This document shows, piece after piece, positions 22,501 through 33,960 of a stretch of 64,000 nucleotides of DNA. The position numbers and the translations under genes were made by a program. Under the pieces are notes generated by a model, which did not search any database, was not told the DNA's origin, and saw only the letters and a program-made list of their open reading frames with translations. Within the stretch, counting starts at the first letter, position 1, and the number at the start of each line of letters is the position of its first letter. The DNA is from Nomascus leucogenys (Eukaryota > Chordata > Mammalia > Primates > Hylobatidae), in assembly GCF_006542625.1 (NCBI RefSeq), contig NC_044391.1, forward strand, positions 9,121,001 to 9,185,000, read 5' to 3'.

Positions 22501-23299
22501 AGCAATGCCAACAAAAGCCAAAATTGACAAATGGGATCTAATTAAACTGAAGAGCTTCTGCACAGCAGAAAAAAAACTATTATCAGAGTGACCAGGGAAC
22601 CTACAGAATAGGAGAAAATTTTTGCAATCCATCCCATCTCACAAAGGGCTAATATCCAGAATCTACAAGGAAAAAACAACCCCATCAAAAAGTGAGCAAA
22701 GGATATGAACAGACACTTCTCAAAAGAAGACATTTGTGTGGCCAACAAACATATGAAAAAAAGCTCATCATCACTGGTCATTAGAGAAATGCAAATCAAA
22801 ACCACAATGAGATACCATCTCACGCCAGTTAGAATGGCGATCATTAAAAAGTCAGGAAACAACAGATGCTGGAGAGGATGTGGAGACATAGGAATGCTTT
22901 GCACTGTTGGTGGGAGTGTAAATTAGTCCAACCATTGTGGAAGACAGTGTGGCGATTCCTCAAGGATCTAGAACCAGAAATACCGTTTGACCCAGCAATC
23001 CCATTACTGGGTATATACCCAAAGGATTATAAATCATTCTACTGTAAAGACATATGCACATGTATATTTATTGCAGCACTATTCACAATCACAAAGGCTT
23101 GGAACCCACCCAAATGTTCATCAATGTTGGACTGGATAAAGAAAATGTGGTACATATACACCATGGAATACTATGCAGCCACAAAAAAGAATGAGTTCAT
23201 GTGGGGACATGGATGAAGCTGGAACCCATCTTTCTCAGCAAACTAACACAGGAAGAGAAAACCAAACACCACATGTTCTCACTCATGAGTGGGAATTGA
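19509..23299 (+). pseudogene. L1 ORF2, disrupted
   Basis: Starts at ATG 19509 with MTGSNSLITILTLNVNG, where Asn14 of the endonuclease is kept. The frame breaks at an A-run near 19710, stops at TAA near 19906, and is split again repeatedly. Endonuclease, reverse-transcriptase (FADD near 21609) and C-terminal Cys-rich pieces are readable in different frames at 19705-19908, 20007-20288, 21293-21580, 21790-22038, 22705-22926 and 22866-23216. There is a duplication-like ATTATATTATTATATGG near 22313. This is a dead reverse-transcriptase relic. Confidence 0.95.
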
Positions 23300-23520
23300 A
23301 CAATGGTAACCTGTGGGTACAGAGGGGGGAACATCACACACCAGGGCCTGTTGGGAGGTAGGGGGCAAGGGGAGGAATAGTGTTAGGTGAAATACCTAAT
23401 GTAGGTGATGGGATGATAGGTGCAGAAAACCACCGTGGGACATGTATACCTATGTAACAAACCTGCACGTTCTGCACATGTATCCCAGAACTTAAAGTAA
23501 AATAATAAATAAATAAATAT

Positions 23521-23537
23521 AAAATTACAGTGATTCA
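23521..23537. repeat. target-site duplication of the L1 (3' copy)
   Basis: Matches 17100-17116 at 15 of 17 positions, directly after the A-rich L1 tail. Confidence 0.8.
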
Positions 23538-23559
23538 CTCATAATCATATTCTGTATAT

Positions 23560-24255
23560 GAAATTCCTTTTCCCCTCCTTTATCTTTCTGCACCCCTACA
23601 GAGACAGGAAAAACCAAAGTGTTTTTTCTCCTCTCACACATCACTCAACACAACACTTCTCACACCAGATGTATGGGGGTTTCTCTCCACGCACCAAGTG
23701 ATCAGTTCTCTAGCAGACACCAAGTGGGTGTAATTCACTTCAATTCTGATGCTGTCTACCTGGAGGAAGAGTCAACCCCACTGATTAAAAGCTCAGTCCC
23801 ACAAGGGGTGTGGAGTTTCCATGCCCTCCCTGAGTGTGCCACTCTCCATATACCTCCACACATTCATCAATCTGGAAGCTCATTCAAGCCCAGTCCTTTG
23901 GAGTTTTTATAGAAGTTTCATTATGTAGGTATGATTGATTACATTATTGGCCATTGGTGATCCACTTAACCTTCAGCCTTCCTCCCCTCCCTGGATGTTG
24001 TAGGTTGGGGCTGAAGGTGCCAACCCTCTGATCATGTCTTGACTTTTCTGGTGACCAGCCCGCATTCTGAAGCTGTCTAGTGGTCTCATATCCACTGACG
24101 AGCTATCTCATTAACCAGCAACCAGCTGTCTCATTAACATACAAAATACACTCCTATCACTCCAGAATTCCAAGGGTTTTAGGAGCTGTGTGCTAGGAAA
24201 TTGGAAGAAAACCAAATAGGTATTTCTTAGTATACATCACAATATCATATCCCTG
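23560..24255 (+). repeat. probable ERV-class LTR relic, family not assigned
   Basis: Contains blocks I associate with an old mammalian LTR: 'gttggggctgaaggtgcc', 'aaccctctgatcatg', 'ctggtgaccagccc', CCAAGGGTTTTAGGAGCTGT and an end like 'catcacaatatcat'. No retroviral genes are present. Limits and family are uncertain. Confidence 0.45.
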
Positions 24256-24794
24256 CAGCCACAGAAACTTTGTAGATAATCTTTAAACATCAGAATGGAG
24301 AAAGTGGAAGATGAGCCCAGACAGAGTGCATTCCAAATCAGTGCTGTTTCGTGTCTCTCTTTTTCACTGTATAATCTGAAGTTTAGTCTCAAGATTCTGC
24401 CATCTCACCACTACCCATTTCTAAATGGAAATTTTTCAGTTGGTCGCAGCCAGGAGCCACATATGAAGAGGAATAAGAGACAGAAGACTTCTAACTTTTC
24501 ATTGCTTGGCAACGGTAAATGCTTACAGTTTTTTAAAAAAATAAAATTGATGTTATAACTTTATGGAAATCAGTTGTAAAAGGGAGTTAGCAGATATTTT
24601 ATCTTTGTGATAAGCCATTCTACTGGTCTGTGGATATGTGAATAATAGATCATTTTTTGGCGGACACTAAAAAAAATTAAAGTTTTGTAATAAGAGATGT
24701 AAATTAAAGTCATCAGTAGAGAGAAATGAGTGCCCTAAAATATGGAATATTTGGAGTTATAATGCCTTCTAAAGGAGGATATATTATTATAACC
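24256..24794. other. unique DNA, no gene
   Basis: No recognised element. An 87-codon frame at 24295 shows no family features. Confidence 0.45.
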
Positions 24795-25086
24795 ATCATT
24801 TATTCAATAAAAACTGTAGGTACTTACCATGTTCCAGGTACATGGCTAATTTCTGGGGCAACAAAAATGACAAAATTATTGTCATCCTTGCCCTTGAAGT
24901 GCTGGTTAAAGGTGACAGATAATCAAAGAAATAATTGCAGAACATGGCACTGGGTATGATGATAAAAGTTAAATAAAAAGAGTGCTGAGAGACCACAGAA
25001 GAGGAAGTTATCAGCTCTTAAGATGCTTGGAAAAATAACAGATGACATACATTGAACATTTATTGAATGAATGAATGAATGAATGG
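24795..25086 (-). repeat. L2 fragment, antisense, ending at a (TGAA)n tract
   Basis: Resembles the reverse of the L2 3' end ('catttattcaataaaaactg', 'ccatgttccaggtacatgg', 'cttgcccttgaagtgctgg'). The sequence from 25050, 'acatttattgaatgaatg' with five TGAA units to 25085, looks like another L2 tail in sense orientation. Confidence 0.6.
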
Positions 25087-25603
25087 TGTCACCAAAGCTT
25101 ATGTCATCACAGTGTTAAACACTATGTCCTGAAACAATGACCTGGAATTTTGCAAACAAAAGGGAAGATTCAATGTAGTAGTCAACTCCATTGCAGAACA
25201 CTGTGGCCTCAAGGTGAGAGGGGAAGCTTTTTGACTCCTACAGCCCCCTAAAAATTGAGTAACATATTTTAATCTGTTAATAACATACTTTAAATAATGT
25301 AAGCTGCATGCTGTTATTTCCTAGAAAGATGTGGTTTCCTGGGGATAAGTTGTGTCTAGGTGAAGCTTCTGCATGGTAGCTTATTTCAACTACATAACGA
25401 GGTATATATTTTAAAGAGAGCCAGTAGTGAATCTTTTGGAAAGAAAAAAGTTATCTTAAAAGTAGATGCATTTTGATTTAGGATTTTGCATATCTGCTTT
25501 CAGAAATAGGTTTTCATATCTGGTTTCCTACATTACCAAATGACATTGAAGTTTTTATAGATTTAATATTCATCATAACATACAACTACATCTATTCCCT
25601 GGA

Positions 25604-25636
<33 letters not shown>

Positions 25637-28264
25637 ACGCACGCGCACATGTGCATATTTATCTGCCAACATCTGAATTCCCTCTATAGCATTGCAAATG
25701 TAAAATTAGTATGTCATTCTTAGAGGTGCTGTTTAGTATTTCAATCTATAGCTAAATACTAGTCTAATTATTCTGTGAATAAGACTCTTTCTCTGGTATA
25801 ATGTAGCACTCAAGCACGAGCGATCAATAAATGTTATTATGTTATATATTTTAATGTTATTCTACAAGTTAGTAAATAAAATATCTAACATAGTAATATT
25901 GTTATTTTTAAAATAAAAATATCTAACATAATAACATTGCCAACTCTTTTCACACATGAGTTCATGTAACCCTTATGATTTGCCATCTACAACCATATTT
26001 TAAAGTGCCAAATATAAAGTTGGTCATTTTCTCTAAAAAGTCAGTGTTCTCACATTCTATTTGACTCTTCATGTCTACTAGTGATGTTTAAAGTAGGTCA
26101 TTTAGCTGCTGATTTTACTCCTGAATAACTCCGGTCCCCTTAACACTATCAGATGTTCCTTTCCGTCACATGTTTTTCTGCTTCCAGTTGAAGAACCCAC
26201 ATTAAAAGGAGTTGAGTGGAAAATGGAATGAGCAATAAGCTCTCAGTTTACTGTTCCTTCCAGAAATTTTTTAATGAAGGTATGGAAAGATAAGATGGTA
26301 GGTTTGTTGTGGGGCAGAGGGAGGATGGAAGGAGAGTGTATCGAAAGGGAAAAAATAAACAGATGAGGGATTTAAGATGAGAAGGAAAGAAGGAATGTCT
26401 GCTAGACTCAGCTCTTAGAGATGGAACACAGAGAAACCCACAGCCTCCATCTCCCTTTATGTTCTCTGATTTCCAAACATCTGTATTTCTATTTTTAACT
26501 TTATAATAGCAAAAATGTTGTTTAAGAAGTAAATAATTCCTAACATTTTAAGGATAAATTAGTGTAGGATACCCAGTATAAGGCAAGGGCCCAGATCCAT
26601 GAAGGTATCAGCATTAAAGAAGACAAATTACAGAAGGCCTTCAAAGGCCTTTAGAAGCTTATGTATTCCTTAATAGTTTACAAATTGCCTTATCTCCATT
26701 TTTCATCTGTATAAATGGATCACATTTCCTCAATTTCTAACATTGAGCAGAACCACTTTCATATTTTTTATTTATATGTGTGTATTATACTCATACATGT
26801 AAACTGTATTTTTAAGGACACATTTAAATGTTCCCTTTTTTCACCTGACACTAATGTTAAGAATGGAAAATTATGATACAATTCAGCAAGGAGAGGAATT
26901 GCGGTGCATGTTATTATTAACTACATTCAGGTATAGTTGGACAAATTGGGTAATGGAACCAAATTGGATTATATGAGATTCTTGCCTTAAAACTGTCATT
27001 CTATTATGTCTTCTGATGAAACACAATTGCATTTGAGTTGTGTAAACTGAAAAAAAATAAATAATTGCAAAATGTGAAGTGAAAGATACAAGACTAGCTA
27101 CATGGAATAGAAGGAAAACTACTCACGTAAATAAAATATTTCTTACACACTTAAAGCATATATATTAACATTATATAAGAGCACATCTAAATGAATGCTT
27201 ATCACTGAGCAATATGATTTTCAAAATGTTATTCAAAGACAACTTGGCTGTTCATAAATCTTTTAATTTTAAACTGCCGATTTACAGTTTTTCCTTTCAT
27301 CCTCTTGTTTTGAAGGCTTGATGTGGGAGTGCTAATTAATGTTAGAGTTCTTATCCAATGTACTTGTTGCTAAGCAGATAGAACTATCAGAGCGTTTTAT
27401 TTTTGAAACTGCACTCTTTTTTGACTGATATAGCATTTGAAATTATGCTTGAAGAAACATTTCATGGCAGGGAGCCAGTTTTCTCATTAAGAACATATTG
27501 CCCATGACCGGTTCACTGGTTTATTTATTTCCACAATGCCTATTGCCTCTGTGGCTCATACATGCATCGTGTTGAAAACCACATGTAGAAGACATGAACA
27601 CTAAGTTGTCTTATCAGTATGAGAATATACAATTTATAAAATCATAAAACACGGAAGTTAATGAAAAGTTTATTTAGAATTGTACATTTTGCCTGCCAGG
27701 CAGAATTTCTTACTGACTCCTTGGGCTGTCTTAGCTAGATTGCATGTTGACTTCTGTATTCTTCATATATGTTTTTGATCTCAATTTGAGTTTCTTCAGA
27801 AGCAGTTCCTGTGTCAGAGGTCCTGTTTGTGTAGTTTATTTGATAAGTTCATAAAATACTGATAGGGATCTGAGAAATGAGAAAGGGGACAGCAACTGAG
27901 AGAAGCCTTGGAAATGGTTTAAAACCGTGTCTCAGAGTTAAGGGGCAACAGAGGTAGGATATTTATGCGCCAACTCTTTAGTGACAGGCTGAGTGTCACA
28001 AGGTTTGAAGAGGATGTGATGTCCCTGACACTTACCAGCCTGCGATGCAAAAGGACAGAGTAGTCTTTGAAGCTTCAGAGAAAGCACTGAGCCAATGAGA
28101 GGTGATGACCTGTACTAGCAGTTGGACTCCAGTTGAGGCAGTAACAGCTAAGTGCTCTAGGTGGGCCACCAAAAACATCTGCCATAGCTTCTGTGGGCTT
28201 AGATCCACCCAAAGTGTTATTTTTATTCTATCCTGATCTATGGAAGATGGAAGGATCATTTCTT
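25087..28264. other. unique AT-rich region, no gene
   Basis: Holds a TG microsatellite (25606-25658) and a small imperfect duplication of 'aaatatctaacata' near 25876 and 25918. The complex, repeat-free stretch at 27220-27600 is a possible conserved non-coding element. No exon is visible. Confidence 0.5.
25606..25658. repeat. (TG)n tract within a 53-bp alternating purine-pyrimidine run
   Basis: Fifteen TG units pass into GCACGCACGCGCACATGTGC without breaking the purine-pyrimidine alternation. This is a strong Z-DNA-type sequence. Confidence 0.9.
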
Positions 28265-28430
28265 AGTTGTGTATTCATTTTTTTCATTAGTTTGTACACA
28301 TTTATGGATATCCCCTGCTGGGGCCACTGTTCTAGGCATGGAGGCAGACGCCAGGGAAGAATATGACACATCACCATCATTGAGGTCCGCACAGTCAGGG
28401 TAATGGGCAGAGGCAGTGAAGAGCCACGGA
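28265..28430 (-). repeat. possible L2 fragment, antisense
   Basis: Weak match to the reversed L2 end ('tattcatttttttcattag', 'ccactgttctaggcatgg', 'gaggtccgcacagtcagg'). Strongly diverged. Confidence 0.4.
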
Positions 28431-29034
28431 AAGTCCTTGAGGTGCAAATGAAGTTGAATCATTTACTCCATCTATGGGAATCGTTTACTTTATCTGCTAC
28501 GAGTAGTACAAAATCCTACTACCTTCTGGAGTGGCTTTGGCTCTTTGTCTGGCATTGAATTTCTTTCTCTGTCTTAGCCCGCTGGTCTCTGAGTACTCCC
28601 CTGAAGATGCATTCATATAGAAAAGGGAGGAGTCAGTAATATCTTGTTTTTCTATTTGGGGTATTTTAGTAACTGCATCCTGTGGCTGAAACATTCAGAT
28701 GATTTAAAAATTTTGACACGTGAAGATTCCAGGTTCACCTATGAAAGAAAATAGGGAGTCTGCCTGCCAAAATTCTAGTTTTATCTAAAGGATGCCAACT
28801 AGCATATAGCATGCATGCAGAAGATGGCCAGTATTACATTTTTTGAAGAAGTCCATTACAAAATCTATAATATTTAGGGATATGTACTTATTAATCTAGA
28901 ATGAGAGCTACAGCTATGGTAATATGAATGGAAGCATAATAATTTTTCCAAATACTATTACTGTTTAGAGATTGTTTTTATTTCTCTTCCTTAGGTTTTT
29001 TTTTTTTTTTTTTGAGAGGAGATAGAGGTGGCTG
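28431..29034. other. unique DNA with an 18-nt T run
   Basis: T run at 28996-29013, not followed by a recognisable Alu or L1 body. Otherwise nothing recognised. Confidence 0.5.
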
Positions 29035-29128
29035 CTGTGATGGCAATGATAGCTATGGTTACTGTCTTATTGAATGCCTATTATTATATTAACAAAACCA
29101 AAGTTCGAAGAGGTTAATTAACCTGTCT
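29035..29128 (+). repeat. MIR fragment interrupted by an Alu
   Basis: 'ggttactgtcttattgaatg' and 'gaagaggttaattaacctg' followed by 'tctaaaatcaca' match the MIR core and 3' half. The Alu at 29142 interrupts it and the remainder continues weakly after 29462. Confidence 0.55.
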
Positions 29129-29141
29129 AAAATCACAAGCT

Positions 29142-29449
29142 TGGCTGGGCATGGTGGATCATGCCTGCAATCCCAGCACTTTGGGAGGCCGAGGTGGGTG
29201 GATCACTTGAGGTCAGGAGTTCAAAACCAGCCTGGCCAACATGATGAAACCCCATTTCTACTAAAAATACAAAAAAAATAGCTGGGCGTGGTGGCAGACA
29301 TCTGCTGAAGCAGGAGAATCGTTTGAACCGGGGAGGCAGGGGTTGCAGTGAGCCAAGATCACACCACTGCACCCCAGCCTGGGCGACAGAGCAAGACTCT
29401 GCCTCAAAAACAACAAAAAACAAAAACAAACAAACAAACAAAAAATTAA
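29142..29449 (+). mobile_element. Alu SINE, sense, internally deleted
   Basis: Starts TGGCTGGGCATGGTGG and ends in a (CAAA)-rich tail. A 13-bp duplication, AAAATCACAAGCT (29129-29141) and AAAATCACAAACT (29450-29462), brackets it. About 25 bp of the right arm is missing near 29303, where the usual 'gtaatcccagctactcggg' block should lie. Confidence 0.95.
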
Positions 29450-29559
29450 AAAATCACAAACTACTCAGTCAGTATTTTGACTGAGTGTCTTGAATTCTGA
29501 GGTGTGGCTGCAAGACGTATTGATAAGAAAAAAAAAAGGTACAACATAGGAGAATTCAA

Positions 29560-30300
29560 GTTTCATTCACTTTTCCAGCAAATATTCTGTAGAAAATCCA
29601 CTGTGGCCCAGCCACTTAGCTAGGCAATGTGAGTACCACCTTCTAAGACAGAGAAACAAAACCTTCCCCTCATACAGCTTATCATCCGGTAGGGAGGTTA
29701 GCTAAGCTATTAAACAAATCAGTACATACCGGGGGATGAGTGTTATGATGGGAGATTCAGATGATAAGAGAGCCCGAAGCCAGAAGACCTCATTGATTTT
29801 AGGGATCAGAAAAGGCTTTGTGCAGGAAGTAAATTTTAAGCTGGAAGTTAAAAGAAGATGACTAAGCTAAAGTGGGAGTCAGGAGAGCGGAAAGGAGAGA
29901 AGTGTTCTAGGCACTGGGAAGGCCCAGAGGCCTTATTCTAGCATTGAAAGGACATTGTGGCTGGGACATTGAGTTCAGGAGGGAGAGTGGAGGCAGAAGA
30001 AGCTGGGGAGATGGAAGCCCTGTGAAACATGCGGCAGAGACATTGAGTTCAGGAGGGAGAGTGGAGACAGAAGAAGCTGGGGAGATGGAAGCCCTGTGAA
30101 CCATGCGGCAGATATCATGGTGTTGTTCCCAACCTGAAAGCCCTGGGAAGCCCATGAAGGAGATTGCTCTGGCTCTGGTGTGTGGACAGATTGAAGAGGA
30201 ACATAGCAAATGAAAGGAAGCATCACAAGTGATTCTGATGATCACCCGGAGTGCTGCTGGTGAAGGTGGACAGATGGGATTTCTTTGAGAGATACTGAGG
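29560..30300 (-). repeat. L2 fragment, antisense, with an internal tandem duplication
   Basis: Reversed L2 blocks are visible: 'cagccacttagctaggcaatg', 'cttcccctcatacagctt', 'gggaaggcccagaggcc' and 'gaagcccatgaagg'. A 74-bp segment inside it is duplicated in tandem. Confidence 0.7.
29965..30112. repeat. 74-bp tandem duplication
   Basis: Unit 1 is 29965-30038 and unit 2 is 30039-30112, both starting GACATTGAGTTCAGGAGGG and ending GCGGCAGA. I see two differences (GAGGCAG/GAGACAG and AACATG/CCATG), so the duplication is much younger than the surrounding L2. Confidence 0.95.
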
Positions 30301-31597
30301 ACTTAGGAAGAAAAGACTTGGGAGAGTTTGCACTGAAGGAGGGAGAAAGCAATAGCATTGTCCGTGCTTTTGATTTGAAGGAAAGGGTAAATGTTAGTGA
30401 AGTAGCTTCTGAAGGCCTTTAAGAAGACTGCCTACACAGACAGCCTACTTCTATCTGCCGGCCAAAGATCTGGAGGAACCTCATCCTCTCACTCTAAAAT
30501 GAGTCGTGGATGTAGATTTAACTTTCTGGTATCTGAAGGTTGTGGGATTAGGAATAATTTTTCTTCCTTTTTTTTTTCTTTTTTTTTGGTTTTCTCTGCT
30601 TTAGTTTTATAATTAAAAAGGAATTTTCTTATAAAAATACAGCTACAGTGATATCTTCTGCTGAACATGTGGCTCAGTTTACTCACCAGGTCAGGAAAGT
30701 TGGGCCCAAGGCATAACTGCTTAAACTCAAGAAAAGAGAAAAGACAATTTCATCACCAGTGTAATTAAGTGAGCTTCCCTACAATATCTTAACTTAGCTT
30801 CTCATCTAAGTAATATGAATCCAGGTATAGTGGGTTTTGGTGTTTATTTTAATCTTGTATTGTCATTAGCCAGTTAGTTACATTAGTTACCCTTGGGTGT
30901 ATTGTGGAAATAGATTTCTGTTACATTCTTTTTTTTTCCCCCTTTTTAAGGATTTAGGGTATTATGCCTGAGTGAATTGATTCATAGGGATTTTACTTAC
31001 TCATTCATTGTGCACTGCTGTGTTTTTGTTCTCCATCTGGTTAAGCTGCCATGCCTCTCTGTATAGCATTTGCACAGCGTTCACATGATACTTGGGTACT
31101 TAGGTGTCAGTTTTTCATTATGCCCGGATGATGTGCGTTGCGTGGAAAGCCTCCGGAACCGTAAACTCTCATTTCCCAATCATGAATAGTTAGGAAACCA
31201 GAGTTCGGCATTTTCATTAACATAGGGTCTTACATGCCAGTTCAGCTTACTACCTGCTAAGCCTCCTAGTCTGTTGGAAAATGTGCATTGGCAGTTTTCC
31301 AGTCTTGCTAAGACTCATAAATAGATGCCTTTCATATGAAATGTATTTGCTTTGGCATATTGACACTGGAATACATTATTCTTTTAGCAGTTAAACAAAT
31401 TAAAATAAAAATGATTACTTCTTTTTTTCAGTGTACTAAAATGAGCATAATTGGGTTAATATCTTAATCTGGCAGTCAGGAATTAGCTTGTATACCCACA
31501 ACCACATAATTTCACTAAGGGAAGTTTACATGTTTCCTTTTCCTTGTTCTCTTGATGACCTTCCTACGTGTCAATAACTAGCAGAGAGTTTGGTCAG
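30301..31597. other. unique DNA, no gene
   Basis: Includes a pyrimidine-rich T tract at 30558-30590 and a complex stretch at 30990-31260 with several retained CpGs. No recognised repeat or exon. Confidence 0.5.
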
Positions 31598-31775
31598 GTA
31601 AAGGGGTTGGAATAACCTGGAGAGCTTACCAATAAAAATCCTGATCTCTGAGTACCATCTCTGTAAAATACTGGTTTAATTGGTCTTGGGTTCAGCCTGG
31701 GCACCTGGATTTTTTTCAAAGCTCCCAGATGATTTCAATGTGCAGTCAAGGCTGAGAACTCTTGCTCTCATCATG
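31598..31775 (+). mobile_element. MER5-type hAT-Charlie DNA transposon relic
   Basis: Order of blocks matches MER5A-like sequence: 'ggaataacctggagagctt', 'ggtcttgggttcagcctgg', 'ccagatgatttcaatgtgc' and 'ggctgagaactcttgctc'. Non-autonomous and without a transposase frame. Confidence 0.65.
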
Positions 31776-33524
31776 TGTACCAGAGACAATACTTTCGTAA
31801 GGAAACAGCCTCACCTAATTGTTTCTTTCTCTTTTGTTTTCCCTAAGTCTAGTCCACAGCTTTGTGCATGGTCCTTGACTAGGAGAATAAGAGAGCTATT
31901 GAATGGTCCAAGAAGTTTCAGATGGCTTCATTTTATACTCCAGTTGATCATATAGAAGTTTAGGGAGAACACTCAAGACCACTGGGAGCTACTACGTAGG
32001 TGAATAAGTTTGTCCAAGACCCTCTCTGGCACTTCTGAGCTGGCCCTGGTATACGCATGAGTAAAGCCTACCAGTGTATACTTACATTTCCAAAGACTTC
32101 CGTTTAGTAAGGGCTGCCTGATCTTACAGGTGCCTTAGACTGGTCCTTGTGCAAGTATAGTTGTTTTATTTCATACTTCTAAATGGATGTTTGATATTGT
32201 TTAGCATTCAAATGTTTATTCAGAAATCCATAAAGTAGGTATTTGACATCTTATAGTTTTGAACAAAATGGCAAGAACAAGATACATCAAAATAGATCTT
32301 GAAGGCAGTACCATAGACCTTTTAGAAGTGCATTTTCTAGCATCTTATGAAAACAAGAGCCTTATTTCTGTAAAACTTGATGGACCTTAGCTGGGAATGT
32401 GATATCACTTATCCTTCAATTATGTTTTTAAAAGAATTATACATGCATTTAAAGCCTTGGCAAAATATGGTAACATTCTGGCTACTGAAAACCCATAAGA
32501 TATTGTTCCACATAAGATGGATAACTTTCCACTTAAGATGGATAAGTTTTAGGGTATCTGAACCTTTTAAACCTTGTAGGTATAATTTGTATAATATTCT
32601 ACTTAATAGTAAACTCTGCCATTCACAGTGTCCCCTTTCTCATTTTTCTAGCTACAGTTTTTGGCAAGCCATTTGGTGCACTTGCAATGCTATCATGAGT
32701 TATGGCTTGGTGTTACAAGGTCTGGAGAGTGAAAGTGTTTTCTGAGTTTCTATTTTCAATAGTTATTAGGAAAACAATTGAACTTTGATTATTTCCTGGT
32801 AGGTTTAACTTTCATTTAAGTGAGGCATCTGAATATTTTTGTTGGAAATATAATCTTTCACTATGAAACTATCTGAGTTTGAGATTTCAGTATAAAACAC
32901 GCTCTTTTCAGTCATTGAAAAAATAACCTCCTGCAATTTTCCTCTGGAAAATAAAAATGTGCTTGTATAGAGTTTTTGATAATTATTATACATCTGTGCA
33001 TGTACCCACACCATTGTGTTCATCTCCCATCCATATCATTAGTGAAGATATGGATTAATTCCACATTGGATTTCGTTGTATAGAATCTGGGTATTTATAT
33101 CTAAAAAATAGTGCTGTCATTTGATTACATTTAGGCAAATTTTCTCAGTTTATAATCTAGAATGTGTGTTTCGGTCTTCTTCTTTAACTGGATGTTCTCA
33201 AAGTATACTTAAATGGCATGGCCAAACCATCGAAGAAATACAACAGTGATGACTAGTTTCTCTGTGTCTTTCCATGTTCAGCAGTTATAGAGGCATGATT
33301 CTATGATTATTTTTGTGTAATCTTTGAATATGCAAAACAAATTATAACAAAAAGATGTGGACTCTTACTGGATTCTAGGTTGTGTATATTTAATTTTCAG
33401 CAGCAAACTTCTCCCTATTTGTAACTTGTTGATCTTCTTCAGAAATATTTTCTTTTCTACTTAAAAATTTTAAACTGAGACTACAATCAAACCCTTTTCT
33501 TTTCTTCGTGTATAGTAATGCTTA
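31776..33524. other. unique AT-rich region, no gene
   Basis: No recognised interspersed repeat. A small internal repeat, AAGATGGATAACTTT / AAGATGGATAAGTTT, lies near 32514 and 32536. Frames here, for example 122 codons from 32377, have no features of real proteins. Confidence 0.5.
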
Positions 33525-33960
33525 AGTTATTTGTATTTCTTTTGATTAATTTTATCTGCAAATAACAGAAATCCTAAAATAATAGTGGCTTAAACAAAGT
33601 AGAAGTTACATTTTTATCCTCATGTCAAAAAAAAAAGTGCAGACATAAGGAGTCTGGAGCGGGCAGAGTGGCTCAGCTGTCATCAGCGACCTGGGTTTCT
33701 GTATCCTTAGCACACTCAAGGTTGCCTCATGGTTCAAGACTGCTGCTGGATTACCAGCTATCGCAGTAAGAAGGAAGCTAGAAAAGCGAAGTGGGAAACC
33801 AAGAGAGCTGTCCTCTTCTTTATAAGGAGCCTTTCTGTGAATCCCATAGATCACTTCTGTTTAGGTCTTGTTGGTAAGAGCTAACACAACCATACCTTGC
33901 TGACGGGAAGGCTTGGGATGCTAGAACTGTAGTTGGGTGTAATACCATCCCAAATCCCAA
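33525..33960. repeat. ancient interspersed repeat, family not named
   Basis: The stretch from 'aataacagaaatcctaaaat' through 'gtggcttaaacaaag', 'cttagcacactcaagg', 'tcatggttcaagactgctgc' to 'ctaacacaaccataccttg' has the feel of a dispersed mammalian repeat, but I cannot assign the family. No coding frame. Confidence 0.4.

Larger units (their letters stand above)
17117..23520 (+). mobile_element. LINE-1 (older L1PA type), full length, sense
   Basis: A 6.4-kb retrotransposon from its first bases (AAGACGGCTGAATAGG at 17117) through a 1.3-kb 5'UTR, ORF1 (18431-19445), a 63-bp spacer, ORF2 (19509-23299), a 3'UTR and an (AATA)n tail, bracketed by a 17-bp target-site duplication. The long 5'UTR with the 'ctctgggataaagcttcc' block, and the ORF1 sequence, suggest an L1PA8-L1PA16 age class, older than the L1 at 2551-7967. 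Many nonsense and frameshift changes make it inactive. The YY1-type start motif is altered (GATGG to GACGG). Confidence 0.95.

Noticed and set aside
25870..25945. Imperfect repeat of AAATATCTAACATA
   Set aside because: AT-rich slippage over less than 80 bp; not informative.
29907..30245. A 112-codon frame with repeated SPQLL segments suggesting a protein repeat
   Set aside because: The repetition is the 74-bp tandem duplication inside an antisense L2; 74 is not a multiple of 3, so the two copies are read in different phases and no protein repeat is maintained.
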